Of a stretch of 64,000 bases of DNA, positions 27,341-36,423 are shown in pieces (position 1 is the first letter of the stretch; the number at the start of each line of letters is the position of its first letter). The translations under genes and the position numbers were made by a program. Below the pieces are notes generated by a model. It made no database searches. It was not told where the DNA came from and saw only the letters and a program-made list of their open reading frames with translations. The stretch comes from Haliscomenobacter sp. (GTDB taxonomy: Bacteria > Bacteroidota > Bacteroidia > Chitinophagales > Saprospiraceae), in assembly GCA_016707205.1 (NCBI GenBank), contig JADJHZ010000003.1, positions 124,001 to 188,000 of the forward strand, given 5' to 3'.

Positions 27341-29785
27341 TTACGATTTAAATTTCCAGGTACTCAGCAACTTGGGCAATTTATCCGAAGGCGAGGACAT
27401 AAAGTTCAGGACGTTGTACTTCCCTTCGGCCCATTGGTTCACCATGTTGTCGTAAAACGGGCTTCCGGGGTTCCCGGATTGCCCGCCGGGGTATACCCCA
27501 TACGCCTTGACGGTAGGGCCCAATTCGACGATCATGCGCCAGGAAGGTCCGTGCCCCTGCCGGATGGCGTTCAAGGAGTTGTTATGCCCGTCGGTGTAAA
27601 GATCCAGCCTCGAGAAGGCAGGCAAGCGCAGGAGGTGGGAAATATCTGCCCCGTTGAATTTACCCCAGTCCGTTTTCCCGCTTTTCAAATCGGCGTACCA
27701 AGCCTTAACCGCCGCTTTATAGGCTTTTTGGGCAATCGCCGCCGCGTTTTCTTTCTCCGGCGTTTGTTCCAGATCGAAAATCGCGTGGTCCGGGTGGTTT
27801 GCCAGCAGGTCGATAAAGCGCCACAACTCGGGAGTCAGCATCGCCAGAGAATCCGGGCGGTCGAAGAATTCGTCGAACGTCAGCGCATAGGCCGAATCGA
27901 GAAGGGCTCGGTGCAGCAGCGGCGCCTTATCGGTTTTTTTGTAATTAAAATCCCATGCCCTCAGCAGTTGAAGACCTTCTTTTTCTGCCGCGCTCATGGA
28001 GACTCCCTCCAGCAATCCAAGAAATACCGGCATCGACTCCTCCGCCAGGATACTGTAGGAGTTGAACTGAAGCGCCATCATATCCTTGGCCTCGATGCGG
28101 TTCATTCCTTCCAGGAGGCGGTTGAGCACCCTGCCGCGATAGTCATCGAAATCGCCGAGGTAATAATACGGATACGCCGGGCTGGTGGAATGCTGGTTGG
28201 CGGACGAAACAAAGCCGCGTTCCGGGTTGCGGACCTGAGGGATTTGGTCCCGGGGAATAAACTGCCGCCACAGGTTGCCGGAGAAGCTGCCGTCCTGCAC
28301 AAAACGGCCTTGCCCGGGTTGGCGAACCGGGAGCTTTCCATTGACTTTCAGGGCGATATCGCCTTCTCTGCTGGCGAAAACGAAATTCTGGGCTGGCGTG
28401 TCGAATCCGTTCAAGGCTTCGGAGTAGTCGTCGTAATTGCGGGCTTTCATCAGCCGCAAAAAGGTGCCCACTTGATGGAACGCATTCCCTGTTGGTTTGT
28501 CGTGCGCCAGCCAGCGCATAGCCAGGTCGTAATACGGGGAAGACGGCTCGTCGTACACCACCGGACCCCAAACGGTATATTTCACCGTATCCAGGACGGG
28601 GTTTTTCCTTCCGGCCACCCGGATTTCCTCGATCACTTCGGTAACTTTCTGCGGCTGATCGTCGAGCAGATACCGGCTTTTTTGTTCGTCCAGCCATTTG
28701 ATGGCATACCAATCCAGCACATCGTGCCCCACGTTGGTCACGCCCCAGGCGATATCCTTGTTAAAGCCGATGATAATTCCGGGAAGGCCAGGTAAGGAGA
28801 CCCCGTAGGCATTGACCTCCGGGGTATGGATCTGGATTTCAAACCAGATAGAAGGGAGGGACAGATCGAGGTGCGGGTCATTGCACAGAATCGGGTTGCC
28901 GGAAGCGGTCTTGGCGCCGGAAACCGCCCAGTTGTTGCTCCCCAGGAAAGGAGGAGGCGTAGGCATCATGGGCTGGCGCCACAACTGCCCGATCATGGCC
29001 GGCTCCGGCTGAGCGGACGTACCCGGGGCGATCGGCTGGAAATCAAACGGTACGGATTCCGGGATGATGGGCGACTGTTTGGGGTTGTATTCGGGAAAAA
29101 GAAAGTCGTAGGATTCCCGGCCCAAAACGCGAAGGGTGTTGGTCGCCGGAATGTCGGAGTTGCGGGAGCAAAGGGTTTCGGCCATGCGTTTGGACATCAG
29201 GGCCGACTTGAGGGGCGTCCACGGCTCCGGCGAGTAGTTGAGCAGTTTGAACTCCAGGGGATAGTCCACCGGAGTTAAGGATTGGATATACGCGTTGACC
29301 CCATCGGCGTAGGCTTCCATAACAGCCCACTCTTCCGGGTTTTCCTTCATAGCGGAAAGTTCGTTCTCTGCGGCGGTTACCATGCCTTTACGGCGCTGGA
29401 TGCGGTCGTATTCGAGGGTTTGTTCGCCAAGGATTTCCGAAAGGCGGCCGCTGGCTGCGCGGGTAGCCAGGTCCATCTGCCACAAGCGCAGGGAGGCGGT
29501 CACGTACCCCTGCACATAGGCGGCATCTTTTTGATTATTTGCAAAAACGTGGGGCGTCAGGCGCTCGTCGAAGAGGACTTCCGCCCCGGACTTCAATTTG
29601 GGGAGCCGGATGGACTTCGCCGTTTGGGGCGTTTGCCGCTCCGCCTGCTTCCAGAAACCGTGGCTTGGGCTGAGCAGGAAGCCCAGCCGGGGAAGCGACG
29701 AGCCGAAGGGATGGTGTTTGTTTAGGGCCCAGATCGCTCCAAGCAGGACCAAAGCGAGTAAAAAGAACTTAATACGCTGGATCAT
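27341..29785 (-). CDS. penicillin acylase family Ntn-hydrolase
   Basis: Exported amidase precursor (814 aa) that should self-cleave into alpha and beta chains. The N-terminus has a signal or anchor helix (FFLLALVLLGAIWAL). The alpha part includes ANNQKDAAYVQGYVTASLRLWQMDL. The beta chain should begin at the catalytic Ser283 in LGSNNWAVSG, followed by NDPHLDLSLPSIWFE and PGLPGIIIGFNKDIAWGVTN, all standard for the family. Substrates in this family include beta-lactams and acyl-homoserine lactones; which applies here is unknown. Confidence 0.93.
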   Translation of the reverse strand: MIQRIKFFLLALVLLGAIWALNKHHPFGSSLPRLGFLLSPSHGFWKQAERQTPQTAKSIRLPKLKSGAEVLFDERLTPHVFANNQKDAAYVQGYVTASLRLWQMDLATRAASGRLSEILGEQTLEYDRIQRRKGMVTAAENELSAMKENPEEWAVMEAYADGVNAYIQSLTPVDYPLEFKLLNYSPEPWTPLKSALMSKRMAETLCSRNSDIPATNTLRVLGRESYDFLFPEYNPKQSPIIPESVPFDFQPIAPGTSAQPEPAMIGQLWRQPMMPTPPPFLGSNNWAVSGAKTASGNPILCNDPHLDLSLPSIWFEIQIHTPEVNAYGVSLPGLPGIIIGFNKDIAWGVTNVGHDVLDWYAIKWLDEQKSRYLLDDQPQKVTEVIEEIRVAGRKNPVLDTVKYTVWGPVVYDEPSSPYYDLAMRWLAHDKPTGNAFHQVGTFLRLMKARNYDDYSEALNGFDTPAQNFVFASREGDIALKVNGKLPVRQPGQGRFVQDGSFSGNLWRQFIPRDQIPQVRNPERGFVSSANQHSTSPAYPYYYLGDFDDYRGRVLNRLLEGMNRIEAKDMMALQFNSYSILAEESMPVFLGLLEGVSMSAAEKEGLQLLRAWDFNYKKTDKAPLLHRALLDSAYALTFDEFFDRPDSLAMLTPELWRFIDLLANHPDHAIFDLEQTPEKENAAAIAQKAYKAAVKAWYADLKSGKTDWGKFNGADISHLLRLPAFSRLDLYTDGHNNSLNAIRQGHGPSWRMIVELGPTVKAYGVYPGGQSGNPGSPFYDNMVNQWAEGKYNVLNFMSSPSDKLPKLLSTWKFKS

Positions 29786-29958
29786 ACCGATTCATTAAAT
29801 TGACCCTAAAGGTCAGAAAAGGTTGGATAATCAGAAACCATTTCCCCGAATCTTTTTCCAGGAATTCACCCAAATTTGGCGAGTTAGTTTTCAAATTAAA
29901 ATTTCATAAAAGAAAAAATCGCCCATACAAAAAACTGGCTTTTTATGATGTAAAAAAA

Positions 29959-29990
29959 TTTGAAAGCGAAACAAAAAAAATGTATTTTTG
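29959..29990 (+). promoter_or_regulatory. consensus Bacteroidota promoter (TTTG-N20-TATTTTTG)
   Basis: TTTG at 29959-29962 and TATTTTTG (TAnnTTTG) at 29983-29990 are separated by 20 bp, matching both the -33/-7 boxes and the known spacing of the primary sigma factor of Bacteroidota. The expected start is near 29995. No protein gene follows on this strand before a terminator at 30034-30062. Confidence 0.6.
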
Positions 29991-29994
29991 CCTT

Positions 29995-30062
29995 AATAAA
30001 GTAGTTTTTGTGTTTATTTGTTTGGGTTAGAGGCCCTTGCTTTTTCGAGCAAGGGTTTTTTT
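29995..30062 (+). ncRNA. candidate ~65-nt small RNA
   Basis: Bounded by a consensus promoter at 29959-29990 and an intrinsic terminator: CCCTTGCT (30034-30041) pairs with AGCAAGGG (30048-30055) and is followed by seven T. The transcript would be about 65 nt, with an A/T-rich unstructured 5' half (TTAATAAAGTAG...) and a terminal hairpin. No start codon with a useful frame is present. It lies between the divergent end of DUF1573 and the penicillin acylase start. Identity with a known RNA family was not recognised. Confidence 0.4.
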
Positions 30063-30072
30063 ATGCCAATAA

Positions 30073-30108
30073 AAAAAGCCCCCGGAAGCGGACCTCCGGG
30101 GGCTTTTT
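30073..30108. terminator. bidirectional terminator after the DUF1573 gene
   Basis: 14-bp perfect stem AAAAAGCCCCCGGA (30073-30086) / TCCGGGGGCTTTTT (30095-30108) with an 8-nt loop, A tract on the left and T tract on the right. It ends the minus-strand DUF1573 transcript and would stop read-through from the small RNA on the plus strand. Confidence 0.85.
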
Positions 30109-30130
30109 CTTAAGATAAGAAAGGAAGCGA

Positions 30131-30610
30131 TTAGTTATTGAAGATGCCGGATTCCTTGGTAGGAACGCTTTCTTTCTCAGCGGCTTGCTTCACATCGCCT
30201 TTAATGGTCAGGATACGCGTGGCACTTTCGCCAGCTTCGTTGGTGGTGATGGTCACCGTTTTGGTGAAGGCGCCGATGCGTTGCGTGTCGTAGCGGACCT
30301 TAATCTCGGCGGTTTTGCCTGGTTGGATTGGCTCCTGAGGATAGGTCGGAACGGTGCAGCCGCAGCTACCGCGGGCTCCGGTAATAACCAGGGGCTCCGT
30401 GCCTTCGTTCTTGAACTTGAATACGCGGAAAGGATCGGAACCCTGCTTGACCTGGCCATAATCTACCGTTTCGGTTTCAAACGCCATTTTGGGACCGTTA
30501 ACCTTAACCGTTTCTTTTGCAGAAACCTTGGCGGCAGTCGTAGATGTCTGCGCCTGAACTACAACTGCTGCAGCGAGCAGTAACGCGAAAGCAAGGATAA
30601 GCTTTTTCAT
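30131..30610 (-). CDS. DUF1573 domain-containing secreted protein
   Basis: 159 aa from ATG 30610, which gives a clean signal peptide (MKKLILAFALLLAAAVVVQA); an ATG at 30637 would put nine residues before it. The mature protein is one Ig-like DUF1573 domain: FETETVDYGQVKQGSDPFRVFKFKNEGTEPLVI-type strands with the conserved GARGSCGCTVPTYPQEPIQPG loop and IKVRYDTQRIGAFTKTVTITTN. Common in Bacteroidota envelopes; molecular role unknown. The gene ends at a strong terminator and is transcribed alone. Confidence 0.92.
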   Translation of the reverse strand: MKKLILAFALLLAAAVVVQAQTSTTAAKVSAKETVKVNGPKMAFETETVDYGQVKQGSDPFRVFKFKNEGTEPLVITGARGSCGCTVPTYPQEPIQPGKTAEIKVRYDTQRIGAFTKTVTITTNEAGESATRILTIKGDVKQAAEKESVPTKESGIFNN

Positions 30611-30856
30611 TAGGAACAAGTTTTTTTTAGTTGACAATGATGGAACAAAAATAAGATCCTCCTGGCACTTTGTAAAGCCTTCAGGCTCAGGAAATGGTTA
30701 ATGGGTTGTTAATGGGGATTTAAACATATTTTGGCTTTTATTGTCTTGTAAGCGGGCCAAACGAAGGGAAATTTCTATTTTTGACGGGTTATACTAACGC
30801 TGTTGAGGATTTGAATTTTCCAGTGCCCTACCAAATACCATCCAAATCCCTCTTTC

Positions 30857-33280
30857 ATGATGCAAAAAACCGCTGCAAGGAAAACGCGCAGCCAATCCGC
30901 AGGCGTGGAAATGGTTTTTGACAAGGAAACTGTTTTGAAAGACTTCGAGGCCTGCTGCATTAGCCGGGAAGCAAGTATCCTCGCCCGCAAAGAAGTGCTG
31001 ACGGGCAAGGCAAAATTTGGCATCACCGGCGATGGCAAGGAAGTCCCTCAGGTTGCGCTGGCTAAAGCATTCCGCCACGGCGACTTCCGTTCGGGATACT
31101 ACCGCGACCAAACCTGGATGTTTGCCTTAGGCATTTCCAGCGTGGAAGATTTTTTTGCCCAACTCTATGCCGACCCGCACAACGACCCCTTTTCCGGAGG
31201 GCGGCAAATGAACAACCACTTTGCTACTCCGCTTCTGGACCCATCCACCGGTGCATGGACCGAGCACCTCAACCAGTATAACGTCGTTTCGGACGTGTCC
31301 AATACCGGCGGGCAGATGGCGCGCGCCCTGGGCTTGGCCCTGGCGTCCAAACACTACCGCGAAAACCCGGCGCTGCATGCCTTTGATACCTTTTCCCATC
31401 AGGGGAACGAGGTTTGCTTCTGTACCATCGGCGATGCCAGCACTTCGGAGGGCGTTTTCTGGGAAACCATCAACGCCGCCGGCGTCCTGCAGGTTCCTCT
31501 GGCCATTTTTGTTTGGGATGACGGCTATGGCATCTCCGTGCCCGTAGAATTGCAAACCACCAAAGGCAGCATCTCGGAAGCGCTCCGGGGGTTCCAGGCC
31601 GACGAAAAAGGGGAAGGGATCGACATTTATACCGCCAAAGCCTGGGACTACCCCGGCATGGTCCGGATATTTGTGGAAGCGGTTGATAAAATGCGCGAAA
31701 CCCACCGCCCTGCCGTCTTCCACATCCAGGAAGTAACCCAGCCTCAGGGGCATTCCACCTCCGGGTCGCACGAACGGTATAAAAGCAAAGAACGCCTGGC
31801 TTGGGAACAGGAAAACGACTGCATCCTGCGCATGGAGCAATGGATGATCGCCGAAGGCATCGCAACGGCTGAAGAAATCCAGGCGATCCAAACCAAAGCA
31901 AAAAAATCAACCCGGGCCAGCCGCGACCAGGCCTGGAAAGCGTATCAGGCGCCTATTCAGGAGCGGCTTTCTTCCCTGAAAGCCATTGTAAAAGCGTTTC
32001 CCGACCAGGACCTGATTGCGTCAACCCTCAAAAAGCAGATCCTCGGACCCGGGCACCAATTCATCAGCGAGATCCTGGCTCATGCCCGCCAGCTGTATTA
32101 CCATACCTTAGGTCTCCGGGAACCTGTACGCGATCAGCTTCTCCAGTGGATACGCCAAACCGAGCAGGAAAGCGGCGCCCATTACCACACAAATTTATAC
32201 AGCGAAACCCCGCAGTCGGCCCTCAATGTTCCTGCAATCCCCCCGGTGTATGAAGATAACAGCCCGATGAAAAACGGGTTTGAGATCCTGAACACCTTCT
32301 TCGACAAAGCGTTTGCCCGCGACTCCAGGCTGATAGCCTTTGGGGAAGACGTCGGCCACATTGGCGACGTCAATCAGGGATTTGCCGGGTTGCAGAAAAA
32401 ATATGGCAAAGAGCGCATTTACGACACCGGGATCCGGGAATGGACCATCATGGGACAGGCTATCGGATTGGCTATGCGGGGGCTTCGTCCCATCGCCGAA
32501 ATCCAATACCTCGACTACCTGATTTACGGTCTGGAACCCCTTACCGACGACCTCGCCACGCTGCGGTACCGCAGCAACGGCATCCAGCGCGCGCCGGCCG
32601 TTATCCGCACCCGGGGTCACCGACTGGAAGGGATTTGGCACGCGGGCTCCCCTATCGGTATGGTCCTGAACGCCCTGCGCGGAATCTACGTTCTCGTGCC
32701 CAGGAATATGACCCAGGCCGCCGGATTTTACAACACCATGCTCCAATCGGACGACCCGGCCCTCATTATCGAAAGCCTGAACGGATACCGCCTAAAGGAA
32801 AAACTTCCCGATAACGTCGGCGACTATACCGTGCCCCTTGGCGTGCCCGAAGTGCTCCGGGAAGGCCGCGACGTCACCCTCGTCACCTATGGCTCCTGCG
32901 TCCGGATTGCCCAGGCCGGCGCCGGCTTGCTGGAGAAAGCAGGTATTTCCGTGGAACTCATCGACGTGCAATCCCTCCTGCCTTTCGACCTGAATCACCG
33001 CATCGCGCAATCCCTCCAAAAAACCAACCGCCTCCTGGTGATGGACGAAGACGTGCCCGGCGGCGCCACCGCCTACATGCTCCAACAGATCCTGGAAGTC
33101 CAGAGCGGGTATCAGTTCCTGGACTCCGCGCCCATAACCCTCAGCGCGCACCCCCACCGAACGCCCTACGGCTCCGATGGCGATTATTTCAGCAAACCTA
33201 ATGCCGAAGACGTCTTCGAAACCGTCTACCGAATGATGCACGAAGCCGATCCGGGGAAGTTTGAGGCGTTGAGGGGTTAG
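30857..33280 (+). CDS. fused alpha/beta E1 component of a 2-oxoacid dehydrogenase
   Basis: 807-aa single-chain thiamin-diphosphate enzyme combining E1-alpha (about 25-440) and E1-beta (about 470-800). It decarboxylates a 2-oxoacid, probably branched-chain (2-oxoisovalerate) or pyruvate, for transfer to lipoyl-E2. E1-alpha shows YYRDQTWMFALG, the ThDP motif start IGDASTSEG (near 192) and WDDGYGISVP (220-229), where many homologues have NN instead of DD; the phosphorylation-loop equivalent GHSTSGSHERYKSKERL follows. E1-beta shows AFGEDVGHIGDVNQGFAGLQKKYG, PIAEIQYLDYL and the C-terminal LLPFDLNHRI and DEDVPGGATAYML. No E2 or E3 gene is adjacent. Confidence 0.92.
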   Translation: MMQKTAARKTRSQSAGVEMVFDKETVLKDFEACCISREASILARKEVLTGKAKFGITGDGKEVPQVALAKAFRHGDFRSGYYRDQTWMFALGISSVEDFFAQLYADPHNDPFSGGRQMNNHFATPLLDPSTGAWTEHLNQYNVVSDVSNTGGQMARALGLALASKHYRENPALHAFDTFSHQGNEVCFCTIGDASTSEGVFWETINAAGVLQVPLAIFVWDDGYGISVPVELQTTKGSISEALRGFQADEKGEGIDIYTAKAWDYPGMVRIFVEAVDKMRETHRPAVFHIQEVTQPQGHSTSGSHERYKSKERLAWEQENDCILRMEQWMIAEGIATAEEIQAIQTKAKKSTRASRDQAWKAYQAPIQERLSSLKAIVKAFPDQDLIASTLKKQILGPGHQFISEILAHARQLYYHTLGLREPVRDQLLQWIRQTEQESGAHYHTNLYSETPQSALNVPAIPPVYEDNSPMKNGFEILNTFFDKAFARDSRLIAFGEDVGHIGDVNQGFAGLQKKYGKERIYDTGIREWTIMGQAIGLAMRGLRPIAEIQYLDYLIYGLEPLTDDLATLRYRSNGIQRAPAVIRTRGHRLEGIWHAGSPIGMVLNALRGIYVLVPRNMTQAAGFYNTMLQSDDPALIIESLNGYRLKEKLPDNVGDYTVPLGVPEVLREGRDVTLVTYGSCVRIAQAGAGLLEKAGISVELIDVQSLLPFDLNHRIAQSLQKTNRLLVMDEDVPGGATAYMLQQILEVQSGYQFLDSAPITLSAHPHRTPYGSDGDYFSKPNAEDVFETVYRMMHEADPGKFEALRG

Positions 33281-33625
33281 GGCGTTTAGGGGTTGGAAGG
33301 CTTTTGGGTTTTCAGGGTACTGTCCCCGCTTTTCTTTATATGAATTTCTTTTCATGTTTTTTTTCAACTTATGGGTATAGTACATATAATAAATCCTTCT
33401 CGAGTCGTTATCTTTACATGGTTGCAATAACAACCTAATCAATCTCGCCTCCTTATCTACCATAGAAAGCAGGTATCCTGGCGGTTCCCTAGCCCACAAA
33501 GTGAAAATCGTTTAACAGTTCTTCCATGCTTTGAATACATGGCCTGACTGGCAATTGCCAGCCGCCTGGTTCAGTGCGCGAGGAACATTGGTTCACCTTA
33601 CTCAAACAATTAAACAGGCTTTGCC
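33281..33625. other. non-coding spacer before the cytochrome-like lipoprotein genes
   Basis: The first ~25 bp carry GTTTAGGGGTT-type words related to those around 37152-37230. The rest is A/T-rich with no credible gene on either strand; the promoter of the downstream four-gene set should lie here, but no full -33/-7 pair was found. Confidence 0.4.
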
Positions 33626-34342
33626 ATGAAATTCGCCATTCCCGCTGTCCTGCTGTTTGGTTTAATGCTTCTAGTGGGGCTTCCAGGGTGCCAGCATGAC
33701 CCGATTCTAGGGCCGGACGACCCGAATACGCCCAATCCAGATACCATAACACCGTGTAGTCCGGACACCGCCTATTTTCAATCTCAAGTACTTCCCCTGC
33801 TGGTCTCCCAATGCGGTTCCAGCGGATGCCATAATGCTGCTTCTCACAAGGATGGCATTGTTTTGACGAGCTATGCCTCGGTGTTTTCAAAAAACGGGAT
33901 GGTCGTCAAAGGAAATGCCAACCAAAGTGAGTTATATAAGGTACTATTCGAAACTGGCGAAGACCGGATGCCGCCCCCTCCTGCCGATCCACTGTCCGCC
34001 GAACAAAAGAATTTGATCAAGACATGGATCAACCAGGGAGCGCTCAACAATGCCTGCAACAATGGGGAGGGCAATTGCAACCTCACCCAGGTGACCTTTT
34101 CCGGCGTTATCCTGCCGATCATCGCCAACAAATGTAAAGGGTGCCATTCAGGAACTAACCCATCCGGCAATCTTTCCCTTTCAACCTATGCGCAGATCAA
34201 AGCATCTGCCCAAACCGGCAAATTGTATGGTTCTATTGCCTACCTGGCTGGTTATGTTGGGATGCCGGTAGGATTCAAGCTCCCCAGTTGCGAGGTTCAG
34301 CAAATCAAAGCCTGGATTGACGCTGGAGCGCCCAATAACTGA
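33626..34342 (+). CDS. lipoprotein with two c-type haem-binding motifs
   Basis: 238 aa. Lipoprotein signal with Cys22 (LVGLPGC) followed by a Pro/Asp-rich tether. Domain one contains a C-X4-CH site (CGSSGCH, 63-69) and the sequence DRMPPPPADPLSAEQKNLIKTWINQGA, the Met/Pro loop and C-terminal helix of planctomycete-type c-cytochrome domains. Domain two repeats the pattern with CKGCH (170-174), GMPVGFKLPSCEVQQIKAWIDAGA. It is therefore a predicted periplasmic or surface dihaem lipoprotein, possibly an electron-transfer subunit. It is the first of four same-strand genes. Confidence 0.8.
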   Translation: MKFAIPAVLLFGLMLLVGLPGCQHDPILGPDDPNTPNPDTITPCSPDTAYFQSQVLPLLVSQCGSSGCHNAASHKDGIVLTSYASVFSKNGMVVKGNANQSELYKVLFETGEDRMPPPPADPLSAEQKNLIKTWINQGALNNACNNGEGNCNLTQVTFSGVILPIIANKCKGCHSGTNPSGNLSLSTYAQIKASAQTGKLYGSIAYLAGYVGMPVGFKLPSCEVQQIKAWIDAGAPNN

Positions 34343-34442
34343 CCCTCTGTCCTGAGAAAGACGGATTGGCTGGGACTCTGCTGCCTGCCAATAGACAAAA
34401 AGCGCACCCTTTATTTGTTAAAGCTCAAAAATAAGCTCCTAT

Positions 34443-34808
34443 ATGAAATCCCGCATTCTTGCGATGTCGATTGCCCTGATAGCGTCTGGCTGTTATTACG
34501 ACGTCGAGGAAGAACTCTATCCGGCCAACTCCTGCAGCACCAGCTCCGTAGGGTATACAGCGACCGTTTTACCTCTTCTCCAGACCCAGTGCTATTCGTG
34601 CCACTCTGATGCGACCAAAAGTGTCGGCGGCGGAATAAGTATCGAAGGCCATAGCAACCTTCTGGTTTATGTGAACAATGGCAAACTGCTTGGCAGTTTA
34701 AATCACCAGCAAGGATATTCGGCTATGCCTTCCAACGGGAGTAAACTTTCTGACTGCAAGATTGCGCAAATACAGAAATGGGTTGACAATGGGGCTAAAA
34801 ATGATTAG
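34443..34808 (+). CDS. single-domain c-type cytochrome-like lipoprotein
   Basis: 121 aa. Lipobox IASGC with Cys17, then one domain equivalent to the repeats of the preceding gene: YTATVLPLLQTQCYSCHSDA (haem motif CYSCH 50-54), YSAMPSNGSKLSDCKIAQIQKWVDNGA (candidate distal Met and terminal helix). Probably arose by duplication of a half of its neighbour. Lies ~100 bp downstream of it, same strand. Confidence 0.8.
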   Translation: MKSRILAMSIALIASGCYYDVEEELYPANSCSTSSVGYTATVLPLLQTQCYSCHSDATKSVGGGISIEGHSNLLVYVNNGKLLGSLNHQQGYSAMPSNGSKLSDCKIAQIQKWVDNGAKND

Positions 34809-34900
34809 CCGTGATCGGCCTTACCCTTTCCAACAAGATTTGGTCATGATGTCAAAATGACGTATAATCATTCGAATTTTTCATTCAAAATCTTTCCTCA

Positions 34901-35473
34901 ATGCAAAAAATGCTGTTTTCTGGATTAATGGTTTTCATTGCCCTTACCTCGGGATTTGCCCAAGGGAAGTTCTTTAGCCGCGAAGGCCATATTTTTTTCG
35001 ACGCCACTTCCAACGGGTCGCCGGAAGTCATTGAAGCGAACAACCGCGCTGTTTCCAGCGTAATTGACTTGAATACCGGACAGATGGAATTTGCAGCGCT
35101 GATCAAGTCTTTCCGGTTTGAACGCGCCCTGATGGAAGAACATTTCAATGAAAACTATCTGGAAAGTACCAAGTTTCCCAAGGCGGTTTTCAAAGGAAAA
35201 ATCACCGATCTAAAAGCCATTAATCTCGGTAAAGATGGATCGTATCCGGTAAAAGTAACCGGAACACTGACCATGCATGGAGAAACAAAGCCGCTAACCG
35301 TTGATGCTTCCCTGACCGTAAAAGGGGGAAAGATCACTTTGGGGAAATCCTCCTTTAGCCTGACCCTGGCAGACTATAAAATCAAAATCCCCTCACTGGT
35401 GAGCGATAAAGTTGCTTCTGTAGCAAAAGTCACGATAGATGTTCCTTACCAGCCATTGGCTGATTCTAAATAA
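34901..35473 (+). CDS. YceI family protein
   Basis: 190-aa secreted lipocalin-like protein of the YceI family, whose members bind amphiphiles such as polyisoprenoids in the periplasm. Signal peptide 1-20 (GLMVFIALTSGFAQG). Visible family features: RALMEEHFNENYLESTKFPKAVFKGKI and VTGTLTMHGETKPLTVDASLTVKGGKI. Eight bases separate it from the DUF5777 gene, and the two cytochrome-like genes lie just upstream, so a common envelope process is likely. Confidence 0.9.
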   Translation: MQKMLFSGLMVFIALTSGFAQGKFFSREGHIFFDATSNGSPEVIEANNRAVSSVIDLNTGQMEFAALIKSFRFERALMEEHFNENYLESTKFPKAVFKGKITDLKAINLGKDGSYPVKVTGTLTMHGETKPLTVDASLTVKGGKITLGKSSFSLTLADYKIKIPSLVSDKVASVAKVTIDVPYQPLADSK

Positions 35474-35481
35474 CACCGATC

Positions 35482-36363
35482 ATGAAACAGGTCTTCATTT
35501 GGCTTGTGCTGGGCCATTTAACCATCTCCTTTGCCCAAGCCCAGGATTTGCTGGATTTACTCCCTGATGAACATCCCAGGGAATTGGTCACCGCCAGTTT
35601 CAAAACCAATCGGGTTATTAATCTTCACTCCCTGGAAAATACGGCGTTCGGGGTCTTGGACTTTAAAATCTCCCACCGGTTTGGTTTCTTAAGCGGAGGG
35701 GCTTATGAGCTTTTCGGACTGGACCAATCCACGATCCGTTTTGGGTTTGACTATGGGCTGACAGACAGGATCACGGTTGGTTTTGGAAGAAGCAGCTTTG
35801 AAAAAACCTTCGACGGGTTTGTCAAATATAAATTCCTCCGGCAAAGCACCGGAGAGGGGGCAATGCCTATAACGGCCGCACTCCTGGCTACCACGGCGCT
35901 ACAGTCGACGAAGTTCGCGGATCCGGATAGGGAAAACTATTTTTCTTCCAGACTTTATTACACTTTCCAGGTTATCCTGGGGAGAAAATTCAGCGAAACC
36001 TTTTCATTTCAGCTTTCCCCCAGTTTGGTCCACCGGAATCTTGTAGCCACCCTGGAGGAAAAAAATGACGTTTTTGCTCTTGGGGCAGGGGGCAGGATCC
36101 GGCTCGGGAAGCGCGTCACCTTCAATGCAGAATACATCTATGTCCTACCCGATCAACTGGCTTCCGGTTACCAGAATTCGCTTTCGGTAGGCCTGGACAT
36201 CGAAACCGGAGGCCATGTGTTTCAGGTACACCTAACCAATTCCACCTCGATGATTGAAAAAGGATTCATTGCCGAAACTACGGGCGACCCCTTCAACGGC
36301 GACTTTCGGCTCGGATTTAATATATCCAGGGTGTTTACCATCGTAAAACCCAAAGAGTTCTAA
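35482..36363 (+). CDS. DUF5777 family beta-barrel protein
   Basis: 293 aa with a signal peptide (1-20, LGHLTISFAQA) and alternating-residue beta strands to the C-terminus, which ends in a Phe (KPKEF). Recognisable stretches are TNRVINLHSLENTAFGVLDFKISHRFG and the STIRFGFDYGLTDRITVGFGRSS region of the DUF5777 family. Predicted outer membrane barrel, co-transcribed with YceI. Function unknown; context with haem lipoproteins suggests extracellular electron or lipid traffic (inference). Confidence 0.8.
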   Translation: MKQVFIWLVLGHLTISFAQAQDLLDLLPDEHPRELVTASFKTNRVINLHSLENTAFGVLDFKISHRFGFLSGGAYELFGLDQSTIRFGFDYGLTDRITVGFGRSSFEKTFDGFVKYKFLRQSTGEGAMPITAALLATTALQSTKFADPDRENYFSSRLYYTFQVILGRKFSETFSFQLSPSLVHRNLVATLEEKNDVFALGAGGRIRLGKRVTFNAEYIYVLPDQLASGYQNSLSVGLDIETGGHVFQVHLTNSTSMIEKGFIAETTGDPFNGDFRLGFNISRVFTIVKPKEF

Positions 36364-36384
36364 TGACCGGGCTACCGAAAAGGA

Positions 36385-36423
36385 TAGACGTTAGATGTTA
36401 GAGGGAAGGGCATCTAACGTCTA
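36385..36423. repeat. 13-bp inverted repeat between convergent genes
   Basis: TAGACGTTAGATG (36385-36397) pairs with CATCTAACGTCTA (36411-36423). CATCTAACGTC words continue to about 36441 and form the last codons of the minus-strand DUF1835 gene. It may act as a bidirectional transcript end although no T tract follows. Confidence 0.65.

Noticed and set aside
27323..28795. 490-codon plus-strand frame
   Set aside because: Antisense to the penicillin acylase gene, whose catalytic motifs are intact on the minus strand.
29800..30030. 76-codon plus frame
   Set aside because: A/T-rich, Lys/Phe-biased, overlaps the promoter of the candidate small RNA.
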